This document shows positions 15,530 through 22,682 of a stretch of DNA of 64,000 nt, piece by piece. The DNA is from Sulfuritalea sp. (GTDB lineage Bacteria > Pseudomonadota > Gammaproteobacteria > Burkholderiales > Rhodocyclaceae). Under the pieces are notes generated by a model, which was given only the letters and a program-made list of their open reading frames with translations, was not told where the DNA came from and did not search any database. Both the position numbers and the translations under genes were made by a program. How positions within the stretch are numbered: position 1 is the stretch's first letter; the number at the start of each line of letters is the position of its first letter. The DNA lies in contig JADJQA010000008.1 of assembly GCA_016712985.1 (NCBI GenBank), positions 62,001-126,000 of the forward strand, written 5' to 3'.

Positions 15530-17737
15530 ATGGACGAAATCCTCAGCGTCTTTACCGTCGAGGCCAGGGAGCAGATTGAGGCCATGGAAGCCGGGCTGAT
15601 GCAGCTCGAACAGGGCGACCGCGACCCCGAAACCATCAATGCCGTGTTCCGCGCCGCGCACACCATCAAGGGCGGCGCCGGCGTGGTGGAAATCCACTCT
15701 GTCGAGAAGTTCACCCATGTTCTGGAGAACGTCCTCGACCGCTTGAGGAATGGCGAGATCGACGTCAGCGGCGAGATGATTTCCGCCCTGCTGCTCGGTT
15801 GTGATCACATCGGCGCATTGCTCGGCGTGGTTCAGGCCGGCGAGATGGAACCCGGCGTAGATCTCAAACAAGCCGGCGAGGTAATTGCCGCTACCTTGCG
15901 TCCCTTCCTCGGCGACAAGGCCCCGTCAGGCGCCGCGAAGGCCGGCCAGGAAGTCTCCGCCAACGCCGATGGCAACATCGAACGCGACGCCCGCGAGAGC
16001 GCCACCCGCGACTGCTGGCACATCTCGATCCGCTTCGGCCCGAACGTGCTGAAGAACGGCATGGACCCGCTGGCTTTCCTGCGCTACCTGCTCAACCTGG
16101 GCGAAATCGCCCACCTGACGACGCTGACCGACGCCATGCCCGAGGCCGATGCGATGGACCCGGAGCTGTGTTACCTCGGCTTCGAGATCAGCCTCCGCAG
16201 CCACGCCACCAAGGACGCCATCGAGAAGGTGTTCGATTTCTGCCGCGACGATTGCGATCTGTTCATCCTGCCGCCGCACAGCAAGGTCGCCGATTTCCTG
16301 CAATTGATCGAGGGCCTGCCCGAGGAGACCATGCGCCTGGGCGAGATTCTGGTGAAAAGCGGCGCGCTGACCCAGGAAGAGCTCGACGCCGGCCTGCGCC
16401 AGCAGTCCGGCGCACGCGGCGGCGACGAAGCGGCAACGCCCGCGCCCCAACTGGGCGAAATCCTGGTCCAGCAGAACAACGTGCAGCCCGAGCTGGTGGA
16501 AGCCGCCGTCGCCAAGCAGAAGACCGTTTCGGAAAAGAAGGCCGCCGAAGCCAGCCTGATCCGGGTCCATGCCGACAAGCTGGACCAGTTGATCGACCTG
16601 GTCGGCGAACTGGTGATCGCCGGCGCATCGGCCAACCTGCTGGCCAGGAAGAGCGGCGAAGGCACGCTGATCGAGGCCACCTCGGTGCTCACCCGGCTGG
16701 TCGAGAGCATTCGCGATTCCGCGCTACAACTGCGCATGGTGCAGATCGGCGAGACCTTCAACCGCTTCCACCGGGTCGCGCGGGATGTCTCGAAGGAACT
16801 GGGCAAGGACATCGAGCTGGTGATCAACGGTGCCGAAACCGAGCTGGACACGTCGGTGGTCGAGAAGATCGGCGATCCGCTGATGCACCTGGTTCGCAAC
16901 GCCATGGACCACGGAATCGAGTCCGCCGCCGCGCGGGCCGCCGCCGGCAAGCCCGCCAAGGGCCGCGTCGAGCTCAATGCCTTTCATGATTCGGGCAGCA
17001 TAGTGATCGAAGTGGTGGACGATGGTGGCGGTCTGAACAAGGACCGCATCGAGGCCAAGGCCCGCGAGAAAGGCCTGCTGCAACCGGGCGAGACGCTGTC
17101 CGACCAGGAAGTCATCAACCTGATCTTCGAGCCGGGTTTCTCCACGGTGGAGAAGGTCACCAACCTGTCCGGGCGCGGCGTTGGCATGGACGTGGTGAGG
17201 AAGAACATCACCGCGCTGAGGGGTAGCGTCGCGGTCACGACCGAACTCGGCGCGGGCTCCCGCTTCACCATCCGCCTGCCGCTGACGCTGGCGATCATCG
17301 ACGGCTTCCTGACCGGCGTCGGCAAGGCCTCCTACGTGATTCCGCTGGACATGGTGGTGGAATGCATCGAGCTGGGCAACGCCGGCACCGACCGCGACTA
17401 CCTCAACCTGCGCGGCGAGGTGCTGCCCTTCGTGCGGCTGCGGGAACTCTTCGAGGCCAACGGCCAGAAGCCGGCCCGCGAGAACGTGGTCGTCGTGCAG
17501 TACGCCGGGCAGAAGGCCGGCATCGTCGTGGATCAGTTGCTCGGCGAATTCCAGACCGTGATCAAGCCGCTGGGCACGCTGTTTCGCAACATGCGCGGCA
17601 TCGGCGGCTCGACCATCCTCGGCAGCGGCGAGGTCGCGCTCATTCTCGACGTGCAGGCGCTGGTCAGCCGCTGCGCACGTGGCGAAGAACAGGCCTCGCG
17701 CGGCGCCACCGGCCTGCGCCGGCTGGAAGTGCATTGA
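15530..17737 (+). CDS. cheA: CheA chemotaxis histidine kinase with MshEN-like motif pair
   Basis: The 735-residue kinase has an N-terminal HPt domain with phosphoacceptor His44 (RAAHTIKGG). A P2-like alpha/beta region spans about residues 160-250. Two 24-residue LGEILV motifs follow at 269-292 and 307-330. Then come the dimerisation helices (IRVHADKLDQLIDLVGELV), HATPase (HLVRNAMDHGIE, DDGGGL, GRGVGMDVV) and the CheW-like domain to the end. It autophosphorylates in receptor/CheW complexes and passes phosphate to CheY and CheB. The LGEILV pair resembles GspE_N/MshEN domains, which bind c-di-GMP in known cases; see findings. The start ATG at 15530 follows the STAS stop by 2 bases. Confidence 0.95.
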   Translation: MDEILSVFTVEAREQIEAMEAGLMQLEQGDRDPETINAVFRAAHTIKGGAGVVEIHSVEKFTHVLENVLDRLRNGEIDVSGEMISALLLGCDHIGALLGVVQAGEMEPGVDLKQAGEVIAATLRPFLGDKAPSGAAKAGQEVSANADGNIERDARESATRDCWHISIRFGPNVLKNGMDPLAFLRYLLNLGEIAHLTTLTDAMPEADAMDPELCYLGFEISLRSHATKDAIEKVFDFCRDDCDLFILPPHSKVADFLQLIEGLPEETMRLGEILVKSGALTQEELDAGLRQQSGARGGDEAATPAPQLGEILVQQNNVQPELVEAAVAKQKTVSEKKAAEASLIRVHADKLDQLIDLVGELVIAGASANLLARKSGEGTLIEATSVLTRLVESIRDSALQLRMVQIGETFNRFHRVARDVSKELGKDIELVINGAETELDTSVVEKIGDPLMHLVRNAMDHGIESAAARAAAGKPAKGRVELNAFHDSGSIVIEVVDDGGGLNKDRIEAKAREKGLLQPGETLSDQEVINLIFEPGFSTVEKVTNLSGRGVGMDVVRKNITALRGSVAVTTELGAGSRFTIRLPLTLAIIDGFLTGVGKASYVIPLDMVVECIELGNAGTDRDYLNLRGEVLPFVRLRELFEANGQKPARENVVVVQYAGQKAGIVVDQLLGEFQTVIKPLGTLFRNMRGIGGSTILGSGEVALILDVQALVSRCARGEEQASRGATGLRRLEVH
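16334..16519 (+). other. MshEN-like tandem motif region inside CheA
   Basis: Motif I (RLGEILVKSGALTQEELDAG then LRQQ, residues 269-292) and motif II (QLGEILVQQNNVQPELVEAA then VAKQ, residues 307-330) are each 24 residues with the pattern RLGxxL-x-xG-x-L-x-Q. The 14-residue linker between them is longer than in described MshEN domains, and motif II lacks the first Arg and the central Gly. Confidence 0.55.
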
Positions 17738-17782
17738 ACATGAACGCTTCTGTCGCCCCTGGTCGTGCCGGGATTTCTTGCC

Positions 17783-17980
17783 GTCATTCCCGCGAAAGAA
17801 CGTCACCCCGGACCCCGATCCGGGGCGGGAATCCAGCGGCGCACAACTGGATTCCCGCTTTCGCGGGAATGACGGGGAGCACCGCGGGAATGACGGGGAG
17901 CGCCGCGGAAATGACGGGGAGCACCGCGGAAATGACGGGAGCGCCGCCGGGATGACGGGAGCGCCGCCGGGATGACAGGC
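17783..17980. repeat. REP-like repeat followed by a 20-21-bp tandem array
   Basis: 17783-17875 holds a REP pair (GTCATTCCCGCG..., GCGGGAATGACGG). The trailing GGAATGACGGGGAGCACCGC segment is then repeated with periods of 21, 21, 21, 20 and 20 bases up to 17980 (ATGAC at 17869, 17890, 17911, 17932, 17952 and 17972). It lies between cheA and hicB; the whole gap 17738-18013 holds nothing else. Confidence 0.8.
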
Positions 17981-18013
17981 GGGAAAACCTGGGACGGATC
18001 GCCGTTTCCCGGA

Positions 18014-18346
18014 TCAGGCCTGAGCAGCCGCTTTCAATACTTCGGTGGCCCACTGATTCAGGCTCTTGCCGGTCGCTTGCGCCGCAATCAGGGCTGCGCC
18101 ATGCACGGCTGGCGGCACGCGCAACATCAGCTTGCCACTGGCGGGCTTTTCCGGCTGGATGCCGCGCTCCCGGCAGTCCGCCAGAAAGTCATCGACAGCC
18201 GCCACGCAGGCGGCACGCAGATCGGCGACGGTATCGCCGTGAAAGCTGATGACAGTGCGAATTCCGAGAATCCGACCGATGAAAATGGAATCGCGATCAT
18301 CGAACTCGATGCGTGCGGTATAGCCCCTGTAGCTCATCGTATTCAT
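18014..18346 (-). CDS. hicB: HicB-family antitoxin
   Basis: The 110-residue protein starts at ATG 18346 (a second ATG at 18337). Its N-terminal HicB fold reads YTARIEFDDRDSIFIGRILGI and ISFHGDTVADLRAACVAAVDDFL; a C-terminal ribbon-helix-helix (GKLMLRVPPAVHGAALIAA, SLNQWATEVL) would bind DNA. In HicAB pairs the antitoxin neutralises the HicA RNase and represses the operon. Its start overlaps the hicA stop (ATGA on the minus strand at 18343-18346). The module points opposite to the chemotaxis genes that flank it. Confidence 0.85.
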   Translation of the reverse strand: MNTMSYRGYTARIEFDDRDSIFIGRILGIRTVISFHGDTVADLRAACVAAVDDFLADCRERGIQPEKPASGKLMLRVPPAVHGAALIAAQATGKSLNQWATEVLKAAAQA

Positions 18347-18627
18347 GGTTGGACTCCTGTCAGTTCCAGCAACTTGCGGAATTCCTCGACCTGGTACCTC
18401 TTCGCCTCCTTGCCGGGATGCGGTCGGTGCGGCCGCCATTCTTCGCCATTCAGTTCGATGCGTACGCGCGAACCTTCACGCTCGACAACCAGCCCGCCAA
18501 GCGCTACAACCAAGGCTTCGATGTCGGAAAAGGCAATCGAGGCCAGCGTAGGCCGGGCGAAGACGGCGCGCAACGTTTTGGCGTGTTTGCTTTTCTTGCC
18601 TCGAATGCTAGCAAATAGTGCAAGCAT
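18343..18627 (-). CDS. hicA: HicA-family mRNA interferase toxin
   Basis: From ATG 18627 the protein has 94 residues: SIRGKKSKHAKTLRAVFARPTLASIAFSDIEALVVALGG, GSRVRIELNG and WRPHRPHPGKEAKRYQVEEFRKLLE. This matches the longer HicA-like toxins with the dsRNA-binding fold and the active-site His in the RPHP segment. The frame stays open further upstream but that part is only a low-complexity repeat. It precedes hicB in the usual toxin-antitoxin order and overlaps it by 4 bases. Confidence 0.8.
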   Translation of the reverse strand: MLALFASIRGKKSKHAKTLRAVFARPTLASIAFSDIEALVVALGGLVVEREGSRVRIELNGEEWRPHRPHPGKEAKRYQVEEFRKLLELTGVQP

Positions 18628-18689
18628 AGGCAAGCACCATCGGCTTGGCTTGCCGAGGCGATTCGCAAACTTCGGGGCCTGGCCTGCGC

Positions 18690-18812
18690 CCGGATCAAGG
18701 ATGAGCGCCCCAAAAACCGTGGTCTGTCCCCGGTTTTCGTCCCCGGTTTTCGTGCGGTTTCCGGTTTCCGTGCGGTTTCCGTGCCCGGTTTCCGCGCGGC
18801 TTTCCCGGTTAG
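18690..18812. repeat. Short degenerate repeat tract next to hicA
   Basis: CCAAAAACCGTGGTCTGTCC at 18711-18730 resembles the end sequence seen beside REP-associated (IS200-like) transposase genes. It is followed by about six copies of a CGGTTTYCGTGC-like unit up to about 18812. This may be a scar of a lost mobile element. Confidence 0.45.
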
Positions 18813-18906
18813 GCGCATTGCGCATGACTACCAATTTGCAGCATCCATTTCTACGGCATCCCTGTCGCGGATGGACACCCGAAGCCTTGCCTCCAAGGAG
18901 CAGACA

Positions 18907-19497
18907 ATGACACTGAAATCCAAACTGATCGCCCTGATCGCCGCCGGCCTCATCGCCATCGGCCTGTTGGCCGGCATGACCTTCTATTCCATCACTGTCC
19001 TCAAGGGATCGGTCGACGAGATCGGCACCGTCCGCCTGCCTTCCGTCCAGGGACTCACCGAAATCGAGTCAAACGCCCTGAGCGTTCGCCTGACCAATCT
19101 TACGGCCGCCGTTTACGAAAACGATCACAAGGCCCAGGACAAGTTCGCGGCATTGCTGCCGGCTAAGGACAAAGCCTGGAAGGATGTCGAGAAGGGCTGG
19201 AAGCTCTACGAGCCGCTGCCGCAAACGAAGGAAGAAGAAAAGCTGTGGAAGGAGTTCGAGCCGCTTTTCAACCAATGGAAGGGCCTCGACGCCAAGCTCA
19301 CGGAACAAATCAGCCAGCTTAGCCGCAATACCGATCCGAAGAAGCAGGAAGCCATTTTCGTCGAGTTCTACAAGACGCGCGACCAGGCCGCGCCGATCTT
19401 CGCCAAGACCGCTGAACTGCTCGACAAGATCATCGCACTCAACGTCAACCTCGCCGACGACTCGGTCAAGGAGGGGGACAAAATGCTGCTCGGGTGA
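18907..19497 (+). CDS. Methyl-accepting chemotaxis protein, sensory half (split from 19494-21977)
   Basis: The 196-residue protein starts at ATG 18907 with AAGGAG at 18896-18901. A first membrane helix (LIALIAAGLIAIGLLAGMTFY, about residues 8-30) is followed by a helical periplasmic domain of the four-helix-bundle MCP type (about 31-190). The frame ends at TGA 19495-19497, just where the second membrane helix should begin; that helix is the first segment of the next open frame. The two frames overlap by GTGA, so this is either a one-base deletion in one MCP gene or a two-piece receptor made by coupled translation. Confidence 0.8.
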   Translation: MTLKSKLIALIAAGLIAIGLLAGMTFYSITVLKGSVDEIGTVRLPSVQGLTEIESNALSVRLTNLTAAVYENDHKAQDKFAALLPAKDKAWKDVEKGWKLYEPLPQTKEEEKLWKEFEPLFNQWKGLDAKLTEQISQLSRNTDPKKQEAIFVEFYKTRDQAAPIFAKTAELLDKIIALNVNLADDSVKEGDKMLLG

Positions 19498-21977
19498 CAA
19501 CCCTGACGATTGTCGTCGTGCTGCTAACGAGTATCGCGGTGCTGTTGCTCGGCCTGTTCATCTTTCGCAGCACCTTCAAGCAACTCGGTGGCGAGCCGGC
19601 GCTCGCATCCGACATTGCCAACAAAATTGCCCAGGGCGACATATCCTCCACAATCGTCGTCGCCGCCGATGACAGCACCAGTCTGCTCGCCTCCATGAAG
19701 CGCATGTCCGGGGCGATCCAGGCCATGACCGCCGACGCCAATCTGCTGTCGAAGGCCCCGGTCGAGGGCAAGTTATCCACCCGCGCCGATGCAACAAAGC
19801 ACCAGGGCGACTTCCAGGTCATCGTCAAGGGCGTCAATGACACGCTGGACGCCGTGATCGGCCCGCTCAACGTCACCGCCAAATATGTCGACGATATCTC
19901 CAAGGGCGTCATCCCGCCGATCATCACCGACAACTACAACGGCGACTTCAACATCATCAAGACCAACCTCAACAACCTGGTCAAGATGATGAGCGAGCTG
20001 CTGGCGCAGACCGACATCATCATCCAGGGCGCCGCCAACGGCGAACTCGACAAGCGTGCCAATGCCGAGATGTTCGTCGGCGGCTGGAACCAGTTGGTGG
20101 TGGGCGTGAATCAGGCCATCACCAACATCGTCAATCCGATGAACGTCACCGCCGACTATGTCGACAAGGTGGCCAGGGGCATCATCCCGCCGGTCATCAC
20201 CACCGAGTACAAGGGCCAGTACAACATCATCAAGACCAACCTCAACAACCTGGTCAAGACGATGAGCGAGCTGCTGGCCCAGACCGACATCATCATCCAG
20301 GGCGCGGCCAACGGCGAACTCGACAAGCGTGCCAACGCCGAGATGTTCGTCGGCGGCTGGAACCAGTTGGTGACCGGGGTGAACCAGGCCATCACCAACA
20401 TCGTCGATCCGATGAACGTCACGGCGGATTATGTCGACAAGGTGGCCAAGGGCATCATCCCGCCGACCATCACCACCGAGTACAAGGGCCAGTACAACAT
20501 CATCAAGAACAACCTGAACAACCTGGTCAAGATGATGAGCGACCTGCTGGCGCAGACCGACATCATCATCCAGGGCGCCGCCAACGGCGAGCTCGACAAG
20601 CGCGCCAATGCCGAGATGTTCGTCGGCGGCTGGAACCAGTTGGTGACCGGCGTCAATCAGGCCATCACCAACATCGTCAATCCGATGAACGTCACCGCCG
20701 ACTATGTCGACAAGGTGGCCAGGGGCATCATCCCGCCGACCATCACCACCGAGTACAAGGGCCAGTACAACCTCATCAAGATCAACCTGAACAACCTGGT
20801 CAAGATGATGAGCGACCTGCTGGCGCAGACCGACATCATCATCCAGGGCGCGGCCAACGGCGAACTCGACAAGCGCGCCAATGCCGAGATGTTCGTCGGC
20901 GGCTGGAAGCAGCTCGTGGCCGGCGTCAACCAGACGCTGGAGAGCGTGGTCGGTCCGATCAATGACGTGCAACGCGTGCTCGGCGCGATGGAACAGGGCG
21001 ACATGACCCAGACCATCAGCGCCAGTTACAAGGGCGATTTCGATGCCTTGAAGCAGGCGATCAACAACACCATCGGCCGACTGGCGGACACCATCGCCCA
21101 GATCAACACCGCCGCCGACGCGCTGACCAATGCCGCGGGCCAGGTCTCGGCCACGGCGCAGACGCTGTCGCAGTCCTCCAGCGAGCAGGCCGCGAGTGTC
21201 GAGGAAACCACGGCATCCATCGAACAGATGACCGCCAGCATCACGCAGAACACCGAGAACGCCAAGGTCACCGACAACATGGCGACCAAGTCCTCGACGG
21301 AAGCCGCCCAGGGCGGCACCGCGGTCAAGGACACGGTGGAAGCCATGAAGTCCATCGCCGGCAAGATCGGCATCATCGACGACATCGCCTACCAGACCAA
21401 TCTGCTGGCGCTCAACGCGGCGATCGAAGCGGCGCGCGCCGGCGAACACGGCAAGGGCTTTGCCGTGGTCGCCGCCGAAGTGCGGAAGCTCGCCGAACGC
21501 AGCCAAGTCGCCGCGCAGGAGATCGGCCAACTGGCCGGGTCCAGCGTCAAGATGGCTGAGCAGGCCGGCAAGCTGCTGGACGAAATGGTGCCGAGCATCA
21601 AGAAGACCTCGGACCTGGTGCAGGAAATCGCCGCCGCGAGCCAGGAGCAGAGTGCCGGCGTCGGCCAGATCAACGGCGCCATGGGCCAGCTCAACAAGGC
21701 CACGCAGCAGAATGCCTCGGCCTCGGAAGAACTGGCGGCGACCGCCGAGGAGATGGGCGGCCAGGCCGCGCAACTGCAGGAGCTGATGAGCTTCTTCAAG
21801 GTCGAGGAGCAGGGGATCGGCGGCGGTGCGGCGAAACGCGCCCGTCCGGTTGCGGCGGCGGCTGCACCCAAGGCCGCGAGGACAGCCCGTGCGCACAAGG
21901 GGAACGGCGGGCTCGGCGGAAACGGGGCTACTCCGGTATCTCTTGCCGCCGCCGAAGCCGATTTCGAGCGCTTCTGA
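19494..21977 (+). CDS. Methyl-accepting chemotaxis protein, poly-HAMP and signalling half
   Basis: From GTG 19494 the 827 residues begin with a membrane helix (TIVVVLLTSIAVLLLGLFIF, about 3-25). HAMP-like units follow: a first pair to about residue 125, four tandem 91-residue units (126-489), and a last one with GAMEQGDMTQTISASYKGDFDALKQAI. The MCP signalling domain has IDDIAYQTNLLALNAAIEAARAGEHGKGFAVVAAEVRKLAERS. The C-terminus ends EADFERF, an x-[FW]-x-x-F type tail like the CheR/CheB-binding pentapeptide. It is the second half of the receptor that starts at 18907. Its signalling domain is nearly identical in DNA to that of the MCP at 22673. Confidence 0.9.
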   Translation: MTTLTIVVVLLTSIAVLLLGLFIFRSTFKQLGGEPALASDIANKIAQGDISSTIVVAADDSTSLLASMKRMSGAIQAMTADANLLSKAPVEGKLSTRADATKHQGDFQVIVKGVNDTLDAVIGPLNVTAKYVDDISKGVIPPIITDNYNGDFNIIKTNLNNLVKMMSELLAQTDIIIQGAANGELDKRANAEMFVGGWNQLVVGVNQAITNIVNPMNVTADYVDKVARGIIPPVITTEYKGQYNIIKTNLNNLVKTMSELLAQTDIIIQGAANGELDKRANAEMFVGGWNQLVTGVNQAITNIVDPMNVTADYVDKVAKGIIPPTITTEYKGQYNIIKNNLNNLVKMMSDLLAQTDIIIQGAANGELDKRANAEMFVGGWNQLVTGVNQAITNIVNPMNVTADYVDKVARGIIPPTITTEYKGQYNLIKINLNNLVKMMSDLLAQTDIIIQGAANGELDKRANAEMFVGGWKQLVAGVNQTLESVVGPINDVQRVLGAMEQGDMTQTISASYKGDFDALKQAINNTIGRLADTIAQINTAADALTNAAGQVSATAQTLSQSSSEQAASVEETTASIEQMTASITQNTENAKVTDNMATKSSTEAAQGGTAVKDTVEAMKSIAGKIGIIDDIAYQTNLLALNAAIEAARAGEHGKGFAVVAAEVRKLAERSQVAAQEIGQLAGSSVKMAEQAGKLLDEMVPSIKKTSDLVQEIAAASQEQSAGVGQINGAMGQLNKATQQNASASEELAATAEEMGGQAAQLQELMSFFKVEEQGIGGGAAKRARPVAAAAAPKAARTARAHKGNGGLGGNGATPVSLAAAEADFERF
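19869..20960 (+). repeat. Four tandem 273-bp (91-residue) HAMP-pair repeats inside the MCP
   Basis: Units start at 19869, 20142, 20415 and 20688 and are very similar at DNA level. Each encodes NVTA-YVD, then KGIIPP-ITTEYKGQYNIIK and GAANGELDKRANAEMFVGGW, that is two HAMP-like helices-connector-helices. Confidence 0.9.
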
Positions 21978-22010
21978 GCGTCATGGCGAATTCCCGATCA
22001 ACGATTGATC

Positions 22011-22125
22011 TCGTCCCCGGATCAAGTCCGGGGCGGGCTATTCCGGCGCACGCCGGAATCCAGTGCGTACTGGACACCGGCCCCGGATCGGGGTCCGGGG
22101 TGACGTTCCTGCGCCGGTGTGACGG
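22011..22125. repeat. REP-like repeat cluster before cheW1
   Basis: It contains CCCCGGATCAAGTCCGGGG, ATTCCGGCGCACGCCGGAAT and two ...CCGGTGTGACG-type half units. A shorter relative precedes cheW2 at 25853-25921. Confidence 0.75.
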
Positions 22126-22145
22126 GGTCTAGCATGGAGAACAGC

Positions 22146-22682
22146 ATGGGAAACCTTGTTTCCGGGCAGCACAACGCCCAACAGGCGCTTGCCGCGGCCC
22201 GCCATCTGGCGGCGGCGGGCGAAGCGCACCAATACCTGACCTTCTTGCTCGGCGGCGAGATGTACGCGGTGGCCATCCTCAACGTCAAGGAGATCATCGA
22301 ATACGGCCAGCTCACCGGGATCCCCATGATGCCGGCCTTCATTCGCCGCGTGATCAACCTGAGGGGCGCCGGGGTGCCGGTGATCGACCTGGCGGCGCGC
22401 TTCGGCGGCCACCAGACCGAGTCCTCGCGCCGCACCTGCATCGTCATCATCGAACTGAGCAATGGCGAAGAGCATCACGACATCGGCGTGGTGGTCGATG
22501 CGGTGTCCGAAGTGCTCGAAGTTCCAGGCGCCGACATCGAGCCGGCGCCGAGGCCTGATGGAGGCCGGCGCTGGCGGGATCATCGATTGGCCCATGGAAG
22601 CAAGCCCCTGGCCCTGCCGGGGTATCTGACTGTTAAACATTTCCGGCGCCGCCGGACTGAGAGGAGAGCAACATGTTCATGA
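22146..22682 (+). CDS. cheW: CheW coupling protein, copy 1, with aberrant C-terminus
   Basis: The start ATG at 22146 follows GGAGA by 5 bases; 178 residues. The CheW core is intact through YLTFLLGGEMYAVAILNVKEIIEYGQLTGIPMMPAFIRRVINLRG and GVVVDAVSEVLEVPGADIEPAP (about residue 133). It is nearly identical to CheW2 up to there. Beyond 22545 the sequence is unrelated (RPDGGRRWRDHR...), and the last conserved strands found in CheW2 (VIILDIQKVLS) are missing. It links MCPs to CheA; loss of the C-terminal part may impair this. Its end overlaps the next MCP start by 10 bases. Confidence 0.85.
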   Translation: MGNLVSGQHNAQQALAAARHLAAAGEAHQYLTFLLGGEMYAVAILNVKEIIEYGQLTGIPMMPAFIRRVINLRGAGVPVIDLAARFGGHQTESSRRTCIVIIELSNGEEHHDIGVVVDAVSEVLEVPGADIEPAPRPDGGRRWRDHRLAHGSKPLALPGYLTVKHFRRRRTERRATCS

